This document shows positions 8,471 through 17,490 of a stretch of DNA of 64,000 bases, in pieces. The stretch is taken from positions 36,873-100,872 of the forward strand of contig JAFDXI010000169.1 in NCBI GenBank assembly GCA_018268035.1. The letters run 5' to 3'. Each line of letters opens with the position of its first letter. The first letter of the stretch is position 1. Position numbers and translations under genes: made by a program. Source of the DNA: Bacteroidota bacterium (lineage in GTDB: Bacteria; Bacteroidota; Bacteroidia; Chitinophagales; Chitinophagaceae). Under the pieces are notes generated by a model, which had not been told where the DNA came from, made no database searches, and saw only the letters and a list, made by a program, of their open reading frames with translations.

Positions 8471-9814
8471 ATGAGTACAATTGCAATAATTGGTGCAGGG
8501 CCTGCCGGTTTAAGCGCTGCAGCAGAACTGCTGCAGCATAAGGTTGCTGTTGATATATATGAGCGTGATAATACTGTTGGCGGATTAGCTAAAACTATTG
8601 ATGTGCTGGGCGATAGGGTAGAAATGGGACCTCATTTTTTTTCAGCAGATTTTAATCCTGGTTTAAAAAAGAATATTTCAGAATTTTTGAAAGATGATGT
8701 CTTTGTTTTTGATCGTTTGACCCGTATCTGTCTTGATAATGGATTGTCATTAAAATACCCACCACAGATTTCAGATATTTTAAAAAATATGAGTTTCACT
8801 GAAATGGTAAAAGCATCATTTTCATATTTAGCTGCGATGTTGGGAAAGAAAAACGAAACTGATTTTGAATCATACATGAAAAGTAAAATAGGAGGGTTTA
8901 TGTATGAGAAATTTTTCATGGATTACAGTAAGAAACTCTGGAACATTGATGGCTCAAATCTTTCACCTCAGTTTGGAATTTCATTGATTGGGTTTGGAGA
9001 TTTGAATTTTGTTTCGATAATCAAAAAACTTTTTGTTGGTAACAAATCTGCAAGGCTTACAAAATATATTTACCCGAAGAAAGGTTTTTCAGAATTGTGG
9101 AATAAGTATTCCGAAATGATTCAAAGCAATGGTGGAAATATTTATTTGAATGCAGCACTTAAAAAGTTTGATCTTGATGGAAAAAAAATTAATGGTATTA
9201 TCCTGGATGATGGCACTGTAAAAAAATATGATCTTGTTTTATCAACTATTCCTGATCCTGCCATTCTTGCGCTGACAGGTGAGTTTCCTGATACTCTAAA
9301 AGAGTCCATGAAAAAAATACATTTTCGAAATGTGATTTTTGTATATATGCAAATGGATGAGTTGTTACACGTCGCAGACCAGAACATTTATGTTTATAAT
9401 AAAAATATCAAAGCAGTGAGGCTCACCAACTTTAATAGTTTCAGGAACAAAACAGGCAAAGAGACATTGATGATTGAGTATTGGACTGATGAGCAGGAGC
9501 CAATCTGGCAAAGTAGTGATGAAGAAATATGCAGCATTGCAAAAAGTGATATGGCAAAAATTTTTCCAGGTGAAAAACTGATATATAACAGATTTGCAGT
9601 TAAGAAAATTCCCAGGGCATACCGGGCGCCTGACGTAAATCTTGAGCATGTCAATAATTCCTTTATAGCATTTTTAAATGAATATTCAGGACTGCTGCGT
9701 TTCGGAAGATCTTCCCAGGTTAATTTCAACTATGGCATGGAAGATGCCTTGAACGAAGGAATAAAAGTTGCAAAGAAAATTATTGCTATGCTTGAACAAC
9801 ATGCTTCTGAATAA
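8471..9814 (+). CDS. FAD-dependent amine-oxidase/UDP-galactopyranose-mutase-like protein (first of two)
   Basis: This 447-residue flavoprotein opens with the dinucleotide-binding fingerprint IAIIGAGPAGLSAAAELL and the acidic residue of YERDNTVGGLAKT. It then has MGPHFFSAD, the position where UDP-galactopyranose mutases and protoporphyrinogen-oxidase-like proteins carry a His-containing flavin loop. The C-terminal part (YRAPDVNLEH, then FGRSSQVNFNYGMEDAL) contains the second FAD-contacting segment. Such proteins in glycan loci may act on nucleotide sugars or lipid-linked sugars. No reaction can be named from sequence. It lies 11 nt after a GT4 gene and its last 29 bases overlap the convergent deacetylase gene. 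A second, only distantly similar FAD protein lies at 11638-12957. Confidence 0.75.
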   Translation: MSTIAIIGAGPAGLSAAAELLQHKVAVDIYERDNTVGGLAKTIDVLGDRVEMGPHFFSADFNPGLKKNISEFLKDDVFVFDRLTRICLDNGLSLKYPPQISDILKNMSFTEMVKASFSYLAAMLGKKNETDFESYMKSKIGGFMYEKFFMDYSKKLWNIDGSNLSPQFGISLIGFGDLNFVSIIKKLFVGNKSARLTKYIYPKKGFSELWNKYSEMIQSNGGNIYLNAALKKFDLDGKKINGIILDDGTVKKYDLVLSTIPDPAILALTGEFPDTLKESMKKIHFRNVIFVYMQMDELLHVADQNIYVYNKNIKAVRLTNFNSFRNKTGKETLMIEYWTDEQEPIWQSSDEEICSIAKSDMAKIFPGEKLIYNRFAVKKIPRAYRAPDVNLEHVNNSFIAFLNEYSGLLRFGRSSQVNFNYGMEDALNEGIKVAKKIIAMLEQHASE

Positions 9815-10598
9815 TATCTTGTAATGGTGCAAACTCAAATTCATTAAAAAGTAATTCTAATTTTCTTTCAGTCTTGTTGAGAAATGCATAGTGTGTATGT
9901 ACATTCCTGTGTTTCATCCCTTTTAAGTGCGGTTGTAAAGGATCAAGTTCCCAGGGATGAAAATAAAAAAGTGCATCACGTTTATCCAACAGCTTTTTTA
10001 ATTGTGCAGCAAAGAATTTATATGGAGCAATTCTGAAATAAGCGCCGCCAATACCTATATCCAATGTGGTGAATTTAAAATTGCTGATAGGAAATTCTAC
10101 TAATCCATTATCAAAACTGTAAATATTTTTTTCAGCATTCACAATGCCTGTCCTGAATGTAGTGCCGGGGAAAATACTTGAGTCATATTCAAAACCCTGC
10201 TCTTTCAATAAATGTAATGCCCATGTATTTTTCTTTGTAATAGAAAAAAACGGTGCCCTGAAACCTTTGTAAGAAATATTATGATCTTTAATCAGCGTCT
10301 TGCATTTTTCAATTTCATTGTTCAATGTTTCTTTTGATATTGTAGTCAGGTTTGGATGAGTATAAGTATGACAACCTACCTCATGACCTGCAAGAATAAT
10401 CTCATCAACAAGTTCCGGAAATTCTTCCATCATTTCACCAACCAAGAAAAATGTAGCCTTGATGTTGTGTCTTTCAAGCGTGTTCAGTAAAATATCATGG
10501 CCTATTTTAATCCTGCGCTCTGTTTTTTTTCTGATTTCGTCAGGTAATTCAAGCCCATGAAACCAATCTTCCCAATCAACAGTAAAACATAGTTGCAT
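9786..10598 (-). CDS. Polysaccharide deacetylase of the DUF3473/XrtA-associated type
   Basis: This 270-residue NodB-fold deacetylase carries the metal-site and catalytic motifs: CFTVDWEDWFHG at the N-terminus (motif 1 with Asp residues), HEVGCHTYTHPNL (motif 2, His-x3-His), and GFRAPFFS (motif 3). The C-terminal YFHPWELDP is the usual His motif of this subgroup. There is no signal peptide, so it acts in the cytoplasm or at the inner membrane face on a glycan or lipid-linked intermediate. It is the last gene of the - strand glycan operon, 17 nt after the MraY-like gene. It overlaps the convergent FAD gene by 29 bases. Relatives are found in exopolysaccharide clusters of many bacteria, but no XrtA/PEP-CTERM gene is visible here. 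Confidence 0.87.
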   Translation of the reverse strand: MQLCFTVDWEDWFHGLELPDEIRKKTERRIKIGHDILLNTLERHNIKATFFLVGEMMEEFPELVDEIILAGHEVGCHTYTHPNLTTISKETLNNEIEKCKTLIKDHNISYKGFRAPFFSITKKNTWALHLLKEQGFEYDSSIFPGTTFRTGIVNAEKNIYSFDNGLVEFPISNFKFTTLDIGIGGAYFRIAPYKFFAAQLKKLLDKRDALFYFHPWELDPLQPHLKGMKHRNVHTHYAFLNKTERKLELLFNEFEFAPLQDIIQKHVVQA

Positions 10599-10615
10599 AA
10601 AGTGAATTCATGAAT

Positions 10616-11641
10616 TTATTTTTCAACTTCCCATTTTAATAAATACTTCCAGCAGATTGCAGAAATGATGATAAACAGGAGTGCGCTGATTAATTTGTAA
10701 CTGATATTAATTATTTTCATTTTACAACCAAAGATCACGATGACTGCTGTAATGATAGTGACACCAAGGATGATCTGCCACCTTGTATAACCTGCTTTTT
10801 GCAAACGTAATGAAAAATGATCCGGGCTACCCTTCCACCAGGGCTTTCCTTTTTTTATCCTGATTGAAGTAATAAAAATCAATTCAAATAAAAATATACC
10901 ACTGATAAAGACCAACCATAAAATACCATCAAGCACATTCATATCCCGTGTACATTTTAATGTAAAAGCAGCAATGAAGAAACCAAGCAAATGTGATCCG
11001 CCATCACCTAAGAAAATTGATGCCCTGGGTGAATTGAATACAAAAAAGCCAACAACAGATCCGGCAATGATAAAGCATAACAGATTGGAGTGAGGCAGGA
11101 ATAAACCGCATAATAAAAATATTATGATACTGATGGAAGATACCAGCCCATCGCATACATCAGTAAAATTTACAGCATTGATTATTGTCAGTATCCAGAA
11201 AACAGAAAAGATAAAATCAAATATTTTGTTATGAAAAATCTCAGAGCGAATTCCAAACCACACACAAAAGATGGTAATGAGAAATTGTAAGATAAATTTC
11301 CTGAGTGGTTTAAGCACTTTCAGGTCGTCGTAAATACCGAGCGTTAAAAATGCTAAACCACATATCAAAAGGTCTTCAGGTTGCACACGGTTTTTTATTT
11401 TTTCATTGGTAAGAAAATCTTTTATAAATGTGAGGTGTGTCAATAAATACGAAAGTAAAAAACCAAAGAAAACACCGGCGCCGCCCAGATACGCTATTGG
11501 TTTTTTGTGTTGCGAGACAATAGGATTGGGATTGTTAACTATATTATTTTTTATTGCAAATTTTTTTGTGAAGTAAGTGCAAACAGCACCACACACAGCA
11601 GCAAGCAGGAACCCGGTCAGGTAAAAAAATTTTTGGTTCAT
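10616..11641 (-). CDS. Polyprenyl-phosphate sugar-1-phosphate transferase, MraY/WecA type
   Basis: This 341-residue multi-span membrane protein should move a sugar-1-phosphate from a UDP-sugar to undecaprenyl phosphate, the priming step of glycan assembly. Motifs are visible: GIYDDLKVL (Asp pair of the first catalytic loop), NAVNFTDVCDGLVSS (about residue 155, the DxxDG-type motif) and FLGDGGSHLLGF (about 211). About ten hydrophobic segments are present. The stretch KKGKPWWKGSPDHFSLRL fits the cytoplasmic loop that carries the His motif of the family. It overlaps the upstream FAD gene by four bases (ATGA arrangement), so translation is probably coupled. True MraY for peptidoglycan normally lies in the dcw cluster, so this is more likely a glycan-specific copy. 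Confidence 0.85.
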   Translation of the reverse strand: MNQKFFYLTGFLLAAVCGAVCTYFTKKFAIKNNIVNNPNPIVSQHKKPIAYLGGAGVFFGFLLSYLLTHLTFIKDFLTNEKIKNRVQPEDLLICGLAFLTLGIYDDLKVLKPLRKFILQFLITIFCVWFGIRSEIFHNKIFDFIFSVFWILTIINAVNFTDVCDGLVSSISIIIFLLCGLFLPHSNLLCFIIAGSVVGFFVFNSPRASIFLGDGGSHLLGFFIAAFTLKCTRDMNVLDGILWLVFISGIFLFELIFITSIRIKKGKPWWKGSPDHFSLRLQKAGYTRWQIILGVTIITAVIVIFGCKMKIINISYKLISALLFIIISAICWKYLLKWEVEK

Positions 11642-12957
11642 TTAAATTGTTTTGTCCATTGTAAAGCAGTACGTATATTTTGATATATGGAAGAATATTC
11701 CCAGTTTCCAAATCTTCCGGATGATGTTATGTCGTACAATTTAAGATATTCATGGCACTCTTCAATGATATTTTTTGTTTCATGTGTGAAGATGACATAA
11801 GCCGGTTCTGCAATCCATGTATGCACTTTATGTACAACCTGGTTTTGATCAAGCAGACCTAATTTTTTAAAACCGAATATTATTTTTTTTTCAAGATCAG
11901 GAATGCATAATGCAGGATTACGCGCATAATGTGATACTTCTGCTAATACACCCCATCCATTTTCAGGTGCATTATACTCGTCAAATTCTGTCATAAAAAT
12001 CAAACGGGTAAATGGAAGGTTTTCATCTGTATAATATCTCCAATGGCCTGTATTTTCCGGCCTCTTACCTTTAATGCAAACAGCAACAGAATAAACAATA
12101 TTATTTTCCAGCGATTGTACCTTTTCAATTAAATCTGGTGGCACATTGCTACACATTTTCATTAGCACAGGTAAAGGAATTGTTGAAAAACATCGGTCAT
12201 ACTTTATTTGTTTTTCCCCACCATCAGATTTTCCTGTTATTGTTTTGTTTGCAGTATTGATTGCAGTAACAGTAAAGTTCAATTTTTTGTTGACAACATT
12301 TTTGGCAAGTGCTTCAGTCAATACCTGCATGCCCCTTTGTGTTGCATCTTTATGAGGCCGTGGATAAAATGCATGTGTATTATATGTTTCTCTATACTTA
12401 TTTGGGAAAAAAGCGCCTTCGAGGATGTCTTCAAATTTTGGCTGATGCAGGTTCCAGCTTAGTTGTGTTGCATTGATTTTTTCTAAAGGATATTTGTATA
12501 ATTTTTTATTATAAGGAAAATAAAAAACTTCGCACATACCCTTTCCGAAAATATTTAATAGAAAATCTTTGTAATTATCAGTTTGTTCCTTTTCAGATGA
12601 AAAACATGCTTTGGCAAAATCATGTACACACTGCATTTTCATCTTATCATCCAATGCGCCGATATTTAACTGGAATGGATAAAGTACATTTCCATATTCT
12701 GTTTCTATCCATGCTTTAGGCGGGCAAGGTTGCAACATGCCTTCAGGTAAAATATTTTTTATATATGCTTCGGTTTCATCATCTCTGAAATGGAGTATAT
12801 GTAAAACATGATCAAACCAAAAACCATCAATGCAATGGGTACGAACAAGACCACCGATACTATTTTCTTTTTCCAATAAAACTGCACGGTCTTTCAACTC
12901 TGCAGCAACAGTGATTCCGGTAATGCCGGCGCCAAGGATTACAAATTCACTTTGCAT
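11638..12957 (-). CDS. FAD-dependent protoporphyrinogen-oxidase-like protein (second of two)
   Basis: This 439-residue flavoprotein begins FVILGAGITGITVAAEL, an exact FAD fingerprint, followed by LLEKENSIGGLVRTH and DHVLHILHF in the flavin-proximal loop. The C-terminal end (ITSSGRFGNWEYSSIYQNI) matches the family's second FAD-binding region. It shares overall architecture with the protein at 8471-9814, though identity appears low outside the cofactor sites, so a recent duplication is unlikely. It lies between an NDP-sugar epimerase (19-base overlap upstream) and the MraY-like gene (4-base overlap downstream), a very tight operon. The substrate is unknown. Homologues in glycan loci are usually annotated only as NAD(P)/FAD-dependent oxidoreductases or UGM-like. 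Confidence 0.75.
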   Translation of the reverse strand: MQSEFVILGAGITGITVAAELKDRAVLLEKENSIGGLVRTHCIDGFWFDHVLHILHFRDDETEAYIKNILPEGMLQPCPPKAWIETEYGNVLYPFQLNIGALDDKMKMQCVHDFAKACFSSEKEQTDNYKDFLLNIFGKGMCEVFYFPYNKKLYKYPLEKINATQLSWNLHQPKFEDILEGAFFPNKYRETYNTHAFYPRPHKDATQRGMQVLTEALAKNVVNKKLNFTVTAINTANKTITGKSDGGEKQIKYDRCFSTIPLPVLMKMCSNVPPDLIEKVQSLENNIVYSVAVCIKGKRPENTGHWRYYTDENLPFTRLIFMTEFDEYNAPENGWGVLAEVSHYARNPALCIPDLEKKIIFGFKKLGLLDQNQVVHKVHTWIAEPAYVIFTHETKNIIEECHEYLKLYDITSSGRFGNWEYSSIYQNIRTALQWTKQFK

Positions 12958-13946
12958 GGAACCTGTATTTTCTCAGATATAAGAATCTGCCTGATAATAT
13001 CATTTATGGTTGGCCATTTTATTGTGCCGTAATATTTTTCTCCATGTGCAGTGTTGGGTACTCTGTATTTTACATCAGTGTGATTGGGAAAAACTGCATC
13101 GTAGGGTATGTGCTCAATTGAAGCTTCTGAATTTGTTTCATTGATAACTGCTGCTGCAAGTTCATTGATGGAACAACCTCTTGGATATCCAATATTAAAA
13201 ATATTCTCACCGTTTTTCCATGCTGCATCGTTCTCCACAATTTTAAACAGGCAATACAAAAATGTATGCACTTCACTGAATGATCGCACCTGTTTGCCAT
13301 CATCATATATCTGGATTTTATTATTTTCAGTAGCCTGTTTGATGAAACGAGGTACTACCATGCCAAACTTGTGTAATTGTTTTGTTCCAACAATATTGAA
13401 TGGTCGGATGATTAAAACTTTTCTTCCTTTTGATGCTTCTGCCAGGCCTATTTCTTCCATCTTTTTTTTGCCATAGCTATAACCTGTTTCGCCACCATCA
13501 AATTCAAGTAGCTCTTCATCACTGGCAATATCATTTTCTTTACAAGCGCCTCTCGTCGTTAATCCGTAAACTGATGAGGAAGAAAATAATACTGCAGGAA
13601 TATTTTTAAAAATGCTTAAAACATTTTTTGTACCCTGGGTTGCAGTTTCATAAGTCAGGTTTTTGTGTTTCAGTGCAAGCTTCATCCCAACAACACTTGC
13701 AAGATGAAAAATCATATCAAACCGGATATATTTTATTGATTGAAGAAAATTAAAATCCAGTACCGAACCAACATGCAAATGCACATTAGGATGTTCTGGT
13801 ATGTTTTCAATTGGTCCTGTTTTTAAGCTGTCAATAATGTGCACTATACATTCTTTCTCTAATAACACTTCTAAAATATGTGAGCCAATAAATCCGGCTC
13901 CTCCTGTCAGGAGGATAACTTTCCCGTTAAGTTTTGAGTTGTTCAT
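12939..13946 (-). CDS. NAD-dependent nucleotide-sugar epimerase/dehydratase
   Basis: This 335-residue extended short-chain dehydrogenase has GGAGFIGSH as its NAD-binding motif near residue 14. The catalytic elements are FSSSSVYG and YSYGKKK (the YxxxK pair). It is of the UDP-glucose/UDP-glucuronate epimerase or decarboxylase type; the exact sugar cannot be told. The longest open frame starts 31 codons earlier at 14039. I chose the ATG at 13944-13946 because the upstream residues are AT-rich and unlike the family, and because MNNSKLNGKVILLTGG is the usual beginning. It is the first gene of the - strand glycan operon and overlaps the next gene by 19 bases. Confidence 0.85.
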   Translation of the reverse strand: MNNSKLNGKVILLTGGAGFIGSHILEVLLEKECIVHIIDSLKTGPIENIPEHPNVHLHVGSVLDFNFLQSIKYIRFDMIFHLASVVGMKLALKHKNLTYETATQGTKNVLSIFKNIPAVLFSSSSVYGLTTRGACKENDIASDEELLEFDGGETGYSYGKKKMEEIGLAEASKGRKVLIIRPFNIVGTKQLHKFGMVVPRFIKQATENNKIQIYDDGKQVRSFSEVHTFLYCLFKIVENDAAWKNGENIFNIGYPRGCSINELAAAVINETNSEASIEHIPYDAVFPNHTDVKYRVPNTAHGEKYYGTIKWPTINDIIRQILISEKIQVPCKVNL

Positions 13947-14124
13947 TGCAATAGTTGTGGTTTTTAAAATATTAAAATTTAGAAAATGATAATCTTTAAA
14001 CTGTATAATTGAATTTATTAATTTAAGTGGAAATATCATTTACAAATATTCCGATTGAATATTTGTGCATCTTAAACCGTTTCTTTAGGTACTTCATATA
14101 TTGATAAAATTTTGAAACCTTGTC

Positions 14125-14171
14125 AGGCTTTACTTTGAGCGTTAGCGTCTCAGATAAAACCAAACAAGCCT
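14125..14171. other. Nested inverted repeat in the glycan/xylan gap
   Basis: AGGCTT (14125-14130) can pair with AAGCCT (14166-14171). Inside it lies a second stem, TGAGCG/CG-CTCA (14136-14152), with a one-base bulge. No T-tract follows closely. It may be a degenerate repeat copy or a regulatory structure. Confidence 0.3.
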
Positions 14172-14239
14172 TGTTATATTCTGATCAAAATTTCGGGGGA
14201 AGTATCTGCAATATACAAAAAGAAATTAGACAATCATCT

Positions 14240-16228
14240 TTATCTTCCTGTTCCTTTTATTTTTTTTTCCATTGATATAGTTTCTGTATTGAATGGTACT
14301 GCAGGTAGTCCTTCTTTATTATATAAATCAGGGTGCAAAGGGTTATCGGCCCATGCATACCTTACATATGTTGGGGCAGTAATTTCATTACTTGTAACTA
14401 TAATGGTATTGCCTTCAATTTTTGCAATGGCCGTAACAAATTTTTTATCATCACCCGCAATGTAAAATGCACCGGTTGCATCGCCTGCTAAAGGAGAAAT
14501 ATAAGATGCACCTTTAAATATTAAACCACTACCTGTATTTGTAAATGTTACAATTATTTTATTGCCTTCAATTGTTGCTGATTGAAATACCGGGCCTGAA
14601 TACACTATGTTTTCATTGTATGCAATTTTTTCTGCGGCTGCTGCAAGCCTTTCGCCAACAGGTTTTTTATTATCAGGATGCACATCATTCCATTCACCCA
14701 CATCAATGGCAACTGCCATAGCAGTGTTGGGTACTAATAATGATTTTGCCTGTGCAGACCTGAATTCTGCCCATTGACTTTCTCCAGGTTGAAAATCATA
14801 ATCACCAAAGCCAGGTAACTGAACAAATAAAAATGGGATATCACTATCATTCCATTTCTTACGCCAGTCTTTAATCATTGCCGGTTGCAATTTTGAATAC
14901 TCACCTGCATTGCCTGTATTACTTTCACCCTGGTACCACACAAAACCTTTGATGCTGTAATGAATCAGCGGAGCTATCATTGAATTATATAATGCTGTTG
15001 GTTGGTATTGCAATGTGATGCCAGTATTAGAAATAGTATTGAGTGGCGATTTTACATAACCCACTTTATATTGCCAGTAGCCCGACAAATCAATCGTGTC
15101 ATTTCCTGCAAATAACTGGTAAGGTTTATCCGGTACAAAACCTCCCTTTCCATAATTATTTGTTACATGCACAATTAATATATTTTTCCCGAGCTTTAAA
15201 ACATTACCCGGAATGGTATAACGTCGTTGCGGGTACATATAACCTGTTGCGCCTACTTTAGTTCCATTGATGTACAACTCATCTGCATCAACAATTCTGC
15301 CCAGGAAAATTTTTGCCGGTTTGTTGAGCAATGATGCAGGCACATTGATTTCTTTCCTGTACCAGACAGCGCCATCTAAATTTTTTAATCCCTGGTCTTC
15401 CCAGAATCCTGGCACTGCAATCCGCTTCCAATCTTTTGGAATATAATTTACATCATACCATTTTCCTGTTATGCCTTTATCATCCGGTTTTGGCTTTGCT
15501 TGCATTTCAATAAATGCCTTTCGGTTGCTTGCATTCACATAACCTGTGTCTTTATTTTTTTCAACTGTTGATAAAACAGAAGGAAAATCTATTAATGCAT
15601 CTTCACTCATCATCGCTTCAATTGGGATACCACCCCAGCTTGCATTGATAATACCAATAGGCACATGATATTTTTCATACAAAGCTTTTGCAAAAAAATA
15701 TGCTACGGCAGAAAACTCTTTCACATCTGTTGGGTTGGCGCATTTCCAGGAACCACCATTCAAATCATCCTGTGGTTGCACAAGGTTGGTTGTGTTGGGT
15801 ATTTTGAATTGCCTGATGTTGGGGTTATCAGCGTTTGCAATTTCATCAGCATAATACACTGCATGCAATTTCATTTGATGTTCCATATTGGATTGCCCTG
15901 CACAAAGCCACACATCACCAAAGAGAATGTCATGTAAAACAATTTTGTTCCTGCCTGAAATTTCCATCGTAAATGGCCCGCCTGCTTTCATGGGTGGTAA
16001 TTGTATTATCCATTTTCCATTTTTGTTTGTTGTTGTTTTATATGTTGTATGATTGAAATGTATGCGCACTTTTTCACCAACACCTGCCCAACCCCATATA
16101 TTAATTTTCTTATCACGTTGAAGTATCATGCTATCACGGATAATAGCAGGTAGCTTCACCTGGCAAAAAGTAATTGAAGTAACACAAACGAGGATTGTGC
16201 TAAAAATAGTTTTGAAAAATAATCGCAT
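14240..16228 (-). CDS. Sialate O-acetylesterase-family (SGNH) esterase, probably acting on acetylated xylan
   Basis: This 662-residue secreted esterase has a signal peptide ending ITFCQ. The longer frame starts at 16264, but the ATG at 16226-16228 begins directly at the signal peptide. The SGNH nucleophile lies in CAGQSNMEH (Ser at about residue 113), a second block is GFVWYQGESNTG, and the catalytic Asp-His is in WNDVHPDNKK. A beta-sandwich domain like those of GH2 enzymes is inserted mid-protein (about residues 270-390, with DELYINGTKVG and LKLGKNILIVHV). This insertion is known in the family. As the last gene of the glucuronoxylan operon, 98 nt after the GH43, it more likely removes acetyl groups from xylan or xylo-oligosaccharides than from sialic acid; no sialate genes are nearby. 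Confidence 0.85.
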   Translation of the reverse strand: MRLFFKTIFSTILVCVTSITFCQVKLPAIIRDSMILQRDKKINIWGWAGVGEKVRIHFNHTTYKTTTNKNGKWIIQLPPMKAGGPFTMEISGRNKIVLHDILFGDVWLCAGQSNMEHQMKLHAVYYADEIANADNPNIRQFKIPNTTNLVQPQDDLNGGSWKCANPTDVKEFSAVAYFFAKALYEKYHVPIGIINASWGGIPIEAMMSEDALIDFPSVLSTVEKNKDTGYVNASNRKAFIEMQAKPKPDDKGITGKWYDVNYIPKDWKRIAVPGFWEDQGLKNLDGAVWYRKEINVPASLLNKPAKIFLGRIVDADELYINGTKVGATGYMYPQRRYTIPGNVLKLGKNILIVHVTNNYGKGGFVPDKPYQLFAGNDTIDLSGYWQYKVGYVKSPLNTISNTGITLQYQPTALYNSMIAPLIHYSIKGFVWYQGESNTGNAGEYSKLQPAMIKDWRKKWNDSDIPFLFVQLPGFGDYDFQPGESQWAEFRSAQAKSLLVPNTAMAVAIDVGEWNDVHPDNKKPVGERLAAAAEKIAYNENIVYSGPVFQSATIEGNKIIVTFTNTGSGLIFKGASYISPLAGDATGAFYIAGDDKKFVTAIAKIEGNTIIVTSNEITAPTYVRYAWADNPLHPDLYNKEGLPAVPFNTETISMEKKIKGTGR

Positions 16229-16362
16229 TGAGTTGTGTTTAAAATTGATGGTACGCTTTATCAAATTTGAATGGTTGGGTATAAACAGTGAAATTTCATC
16301 AATACAAACAGTTCTAAATTTTCATTCTATACATCACTTTCATCATTCAAAACAGATTTATT

Positions 16363-17409
16363 CTACAATTTAAAATCATTATAAGGATGAATTGTTTTTA
16401 CCAAACCATTTTCATCATGTTCAAGTTTTGTAACCTTGATATTGCGCAAGTGTGTAATGCCTTTACTTAAAATACTGTCGTGATAAAATAAATACCATTC
16501 ACTTTTAAATTCAACAATTGAATGATGTGATGTCCATCCGACAACAGGCGTTAATATCCTGCCTGAATAAGTAAACGGCCCATACGGATTATCTGCAATC
16601 GCATAGCAGATAAAATGTGTGTCACCTGTTGAATAAGAAAAATAATATTTGCCATTGTATTTGTGCATCCATGATGCTTCAAAAAATCTTCTTTCATTGT
16701 CGCCTTGCAATAATGGTTGACCATTTTCATCAAGGATAACAACATCCCTTGCATCTTCTGCAAACTCCAGCAAATCACCTGTTAGCTTCGCAACTTTTGC
16801 ACATAATGCCGGCTCATGATTTTGTGGTAAATGAGCAAACGGGCTATGTGATGCTGTTGCATTAAATTCACCTGTACGCCAGCGTTGTAATTGCCCGCCC
16901 CAGATACCTCCGAAATACATATAATAACTTCCATTATCATCTTTAAAAACAGCAGGGTCTATTGAAAAACTTTTTTTGATAGCATCAGGTTGTGGTTTGA
17001 ATGGACCTGTTGGTGAGTCGCTGATAGCAACACCTATTTTAAAAATACCAGCATAATCTTTAGCAGGAAAAAAGAGATAATACTTTCCATCTTTTTCATT
17101 GGCGTCAGGCGCCCAAAGTTGTTTCTCTGCCCAGGGCACTTCTTCAATTTTTAAAGCAACACCATTATCTTTTGCTTCACCCTGTAGGTTGTCCATAGAA
17201 ATAACATGATAATCCTGCATTGCAAAATGGCTGCCCAAATCATCAAATGCATTACCTGCATCTATATCATGCGATGGATAGATATAAATTTTTCCATCAA
17301 ACACATGTGCTGATGGATCTGCAGTATAGATATTTTTTATTAATGGTTGTGATATGGCTTTTTGACTCAGCTCATTAAAATTGATATGGCTTGTTTTATC
17401 TTCCGGCAT
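16363..17409 (-). CDS. GH43 family beta-xylosidase/arabinofuranosidase
   Basis: This 348-residue five-bladed beta-propeller glycosidase has no signal peptide and is probably cytoplasmic. The three family carboxylates can be placed: the general base Asp in YTADPSAHVFDGK (about residue 31), the pKa-modulating Asp in SIDPAVFKDDNG (about 150), and the acid Glu in RRFFEASWMHKYNG (about 244). It most likely cleaves xylo-oligosaccharides or arabinosyl side chains imported by the GPH symporter encoded just upstream (81 nt gap). The start is supported by a strong AGGAGG eight bases before the ATG, which is unusual in this organism. Specificity between xylosidase and arabinofuranosidase cannot be settled from sequence. 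Confidence 0.88.
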   Translation of the reverse strand: MPEDKTSHINFNELSQKAISQPLIKNIYTADPSAHVFDGKIYIYPSHDIDAGNAFDDLGSHFAMQDYHVISMDNLQGEAKDNGVALKIEEVPWAEKQLWAPDANEKDGKYYLFFPAKDYAGIFKIGVAISDSPTGPFKPQPDAIKKSFSIDPAVFKDDNGSYYMYFGGIWGGQLQRWRTGEFNATASHSPFAHLPQNHEPALCAKVAKLTGDLLEFAEDARDVVILDENGQPLLQGDNERRFFEASWMHKYNGKYYFSYSTGDTHFICYAIADNPYGPFTYSGRILTPVVGWTSHHSIVEFKSEWYLFYHDSILSKGITHLRNIKVTKLEHDENGLVKTIHPYNDFKL

Positions 17410-17417
17410 AAATTATT

Positions 17418-17423
17418 CCTCCT
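17418..17423 (-). promoter_or_regulatory. Strong Shine-Dalgarno sequence of the GH43 gene
   Basis: Read on the - strand, AGGAGG lies eight bases before the ATG at 17409. Neighbouring genes have no comparable site, as is usual in Bacteroidota, so this gene may be translated with unusual efficiency or have a different ancestry. Confidence 0.6.
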
Positions 17424-17490
17424 GAATCTGTACAGTATGATATGTTTTTAATGTTTGATTAAAAATCATTTTCTCCAGTTGATGAAAAAA

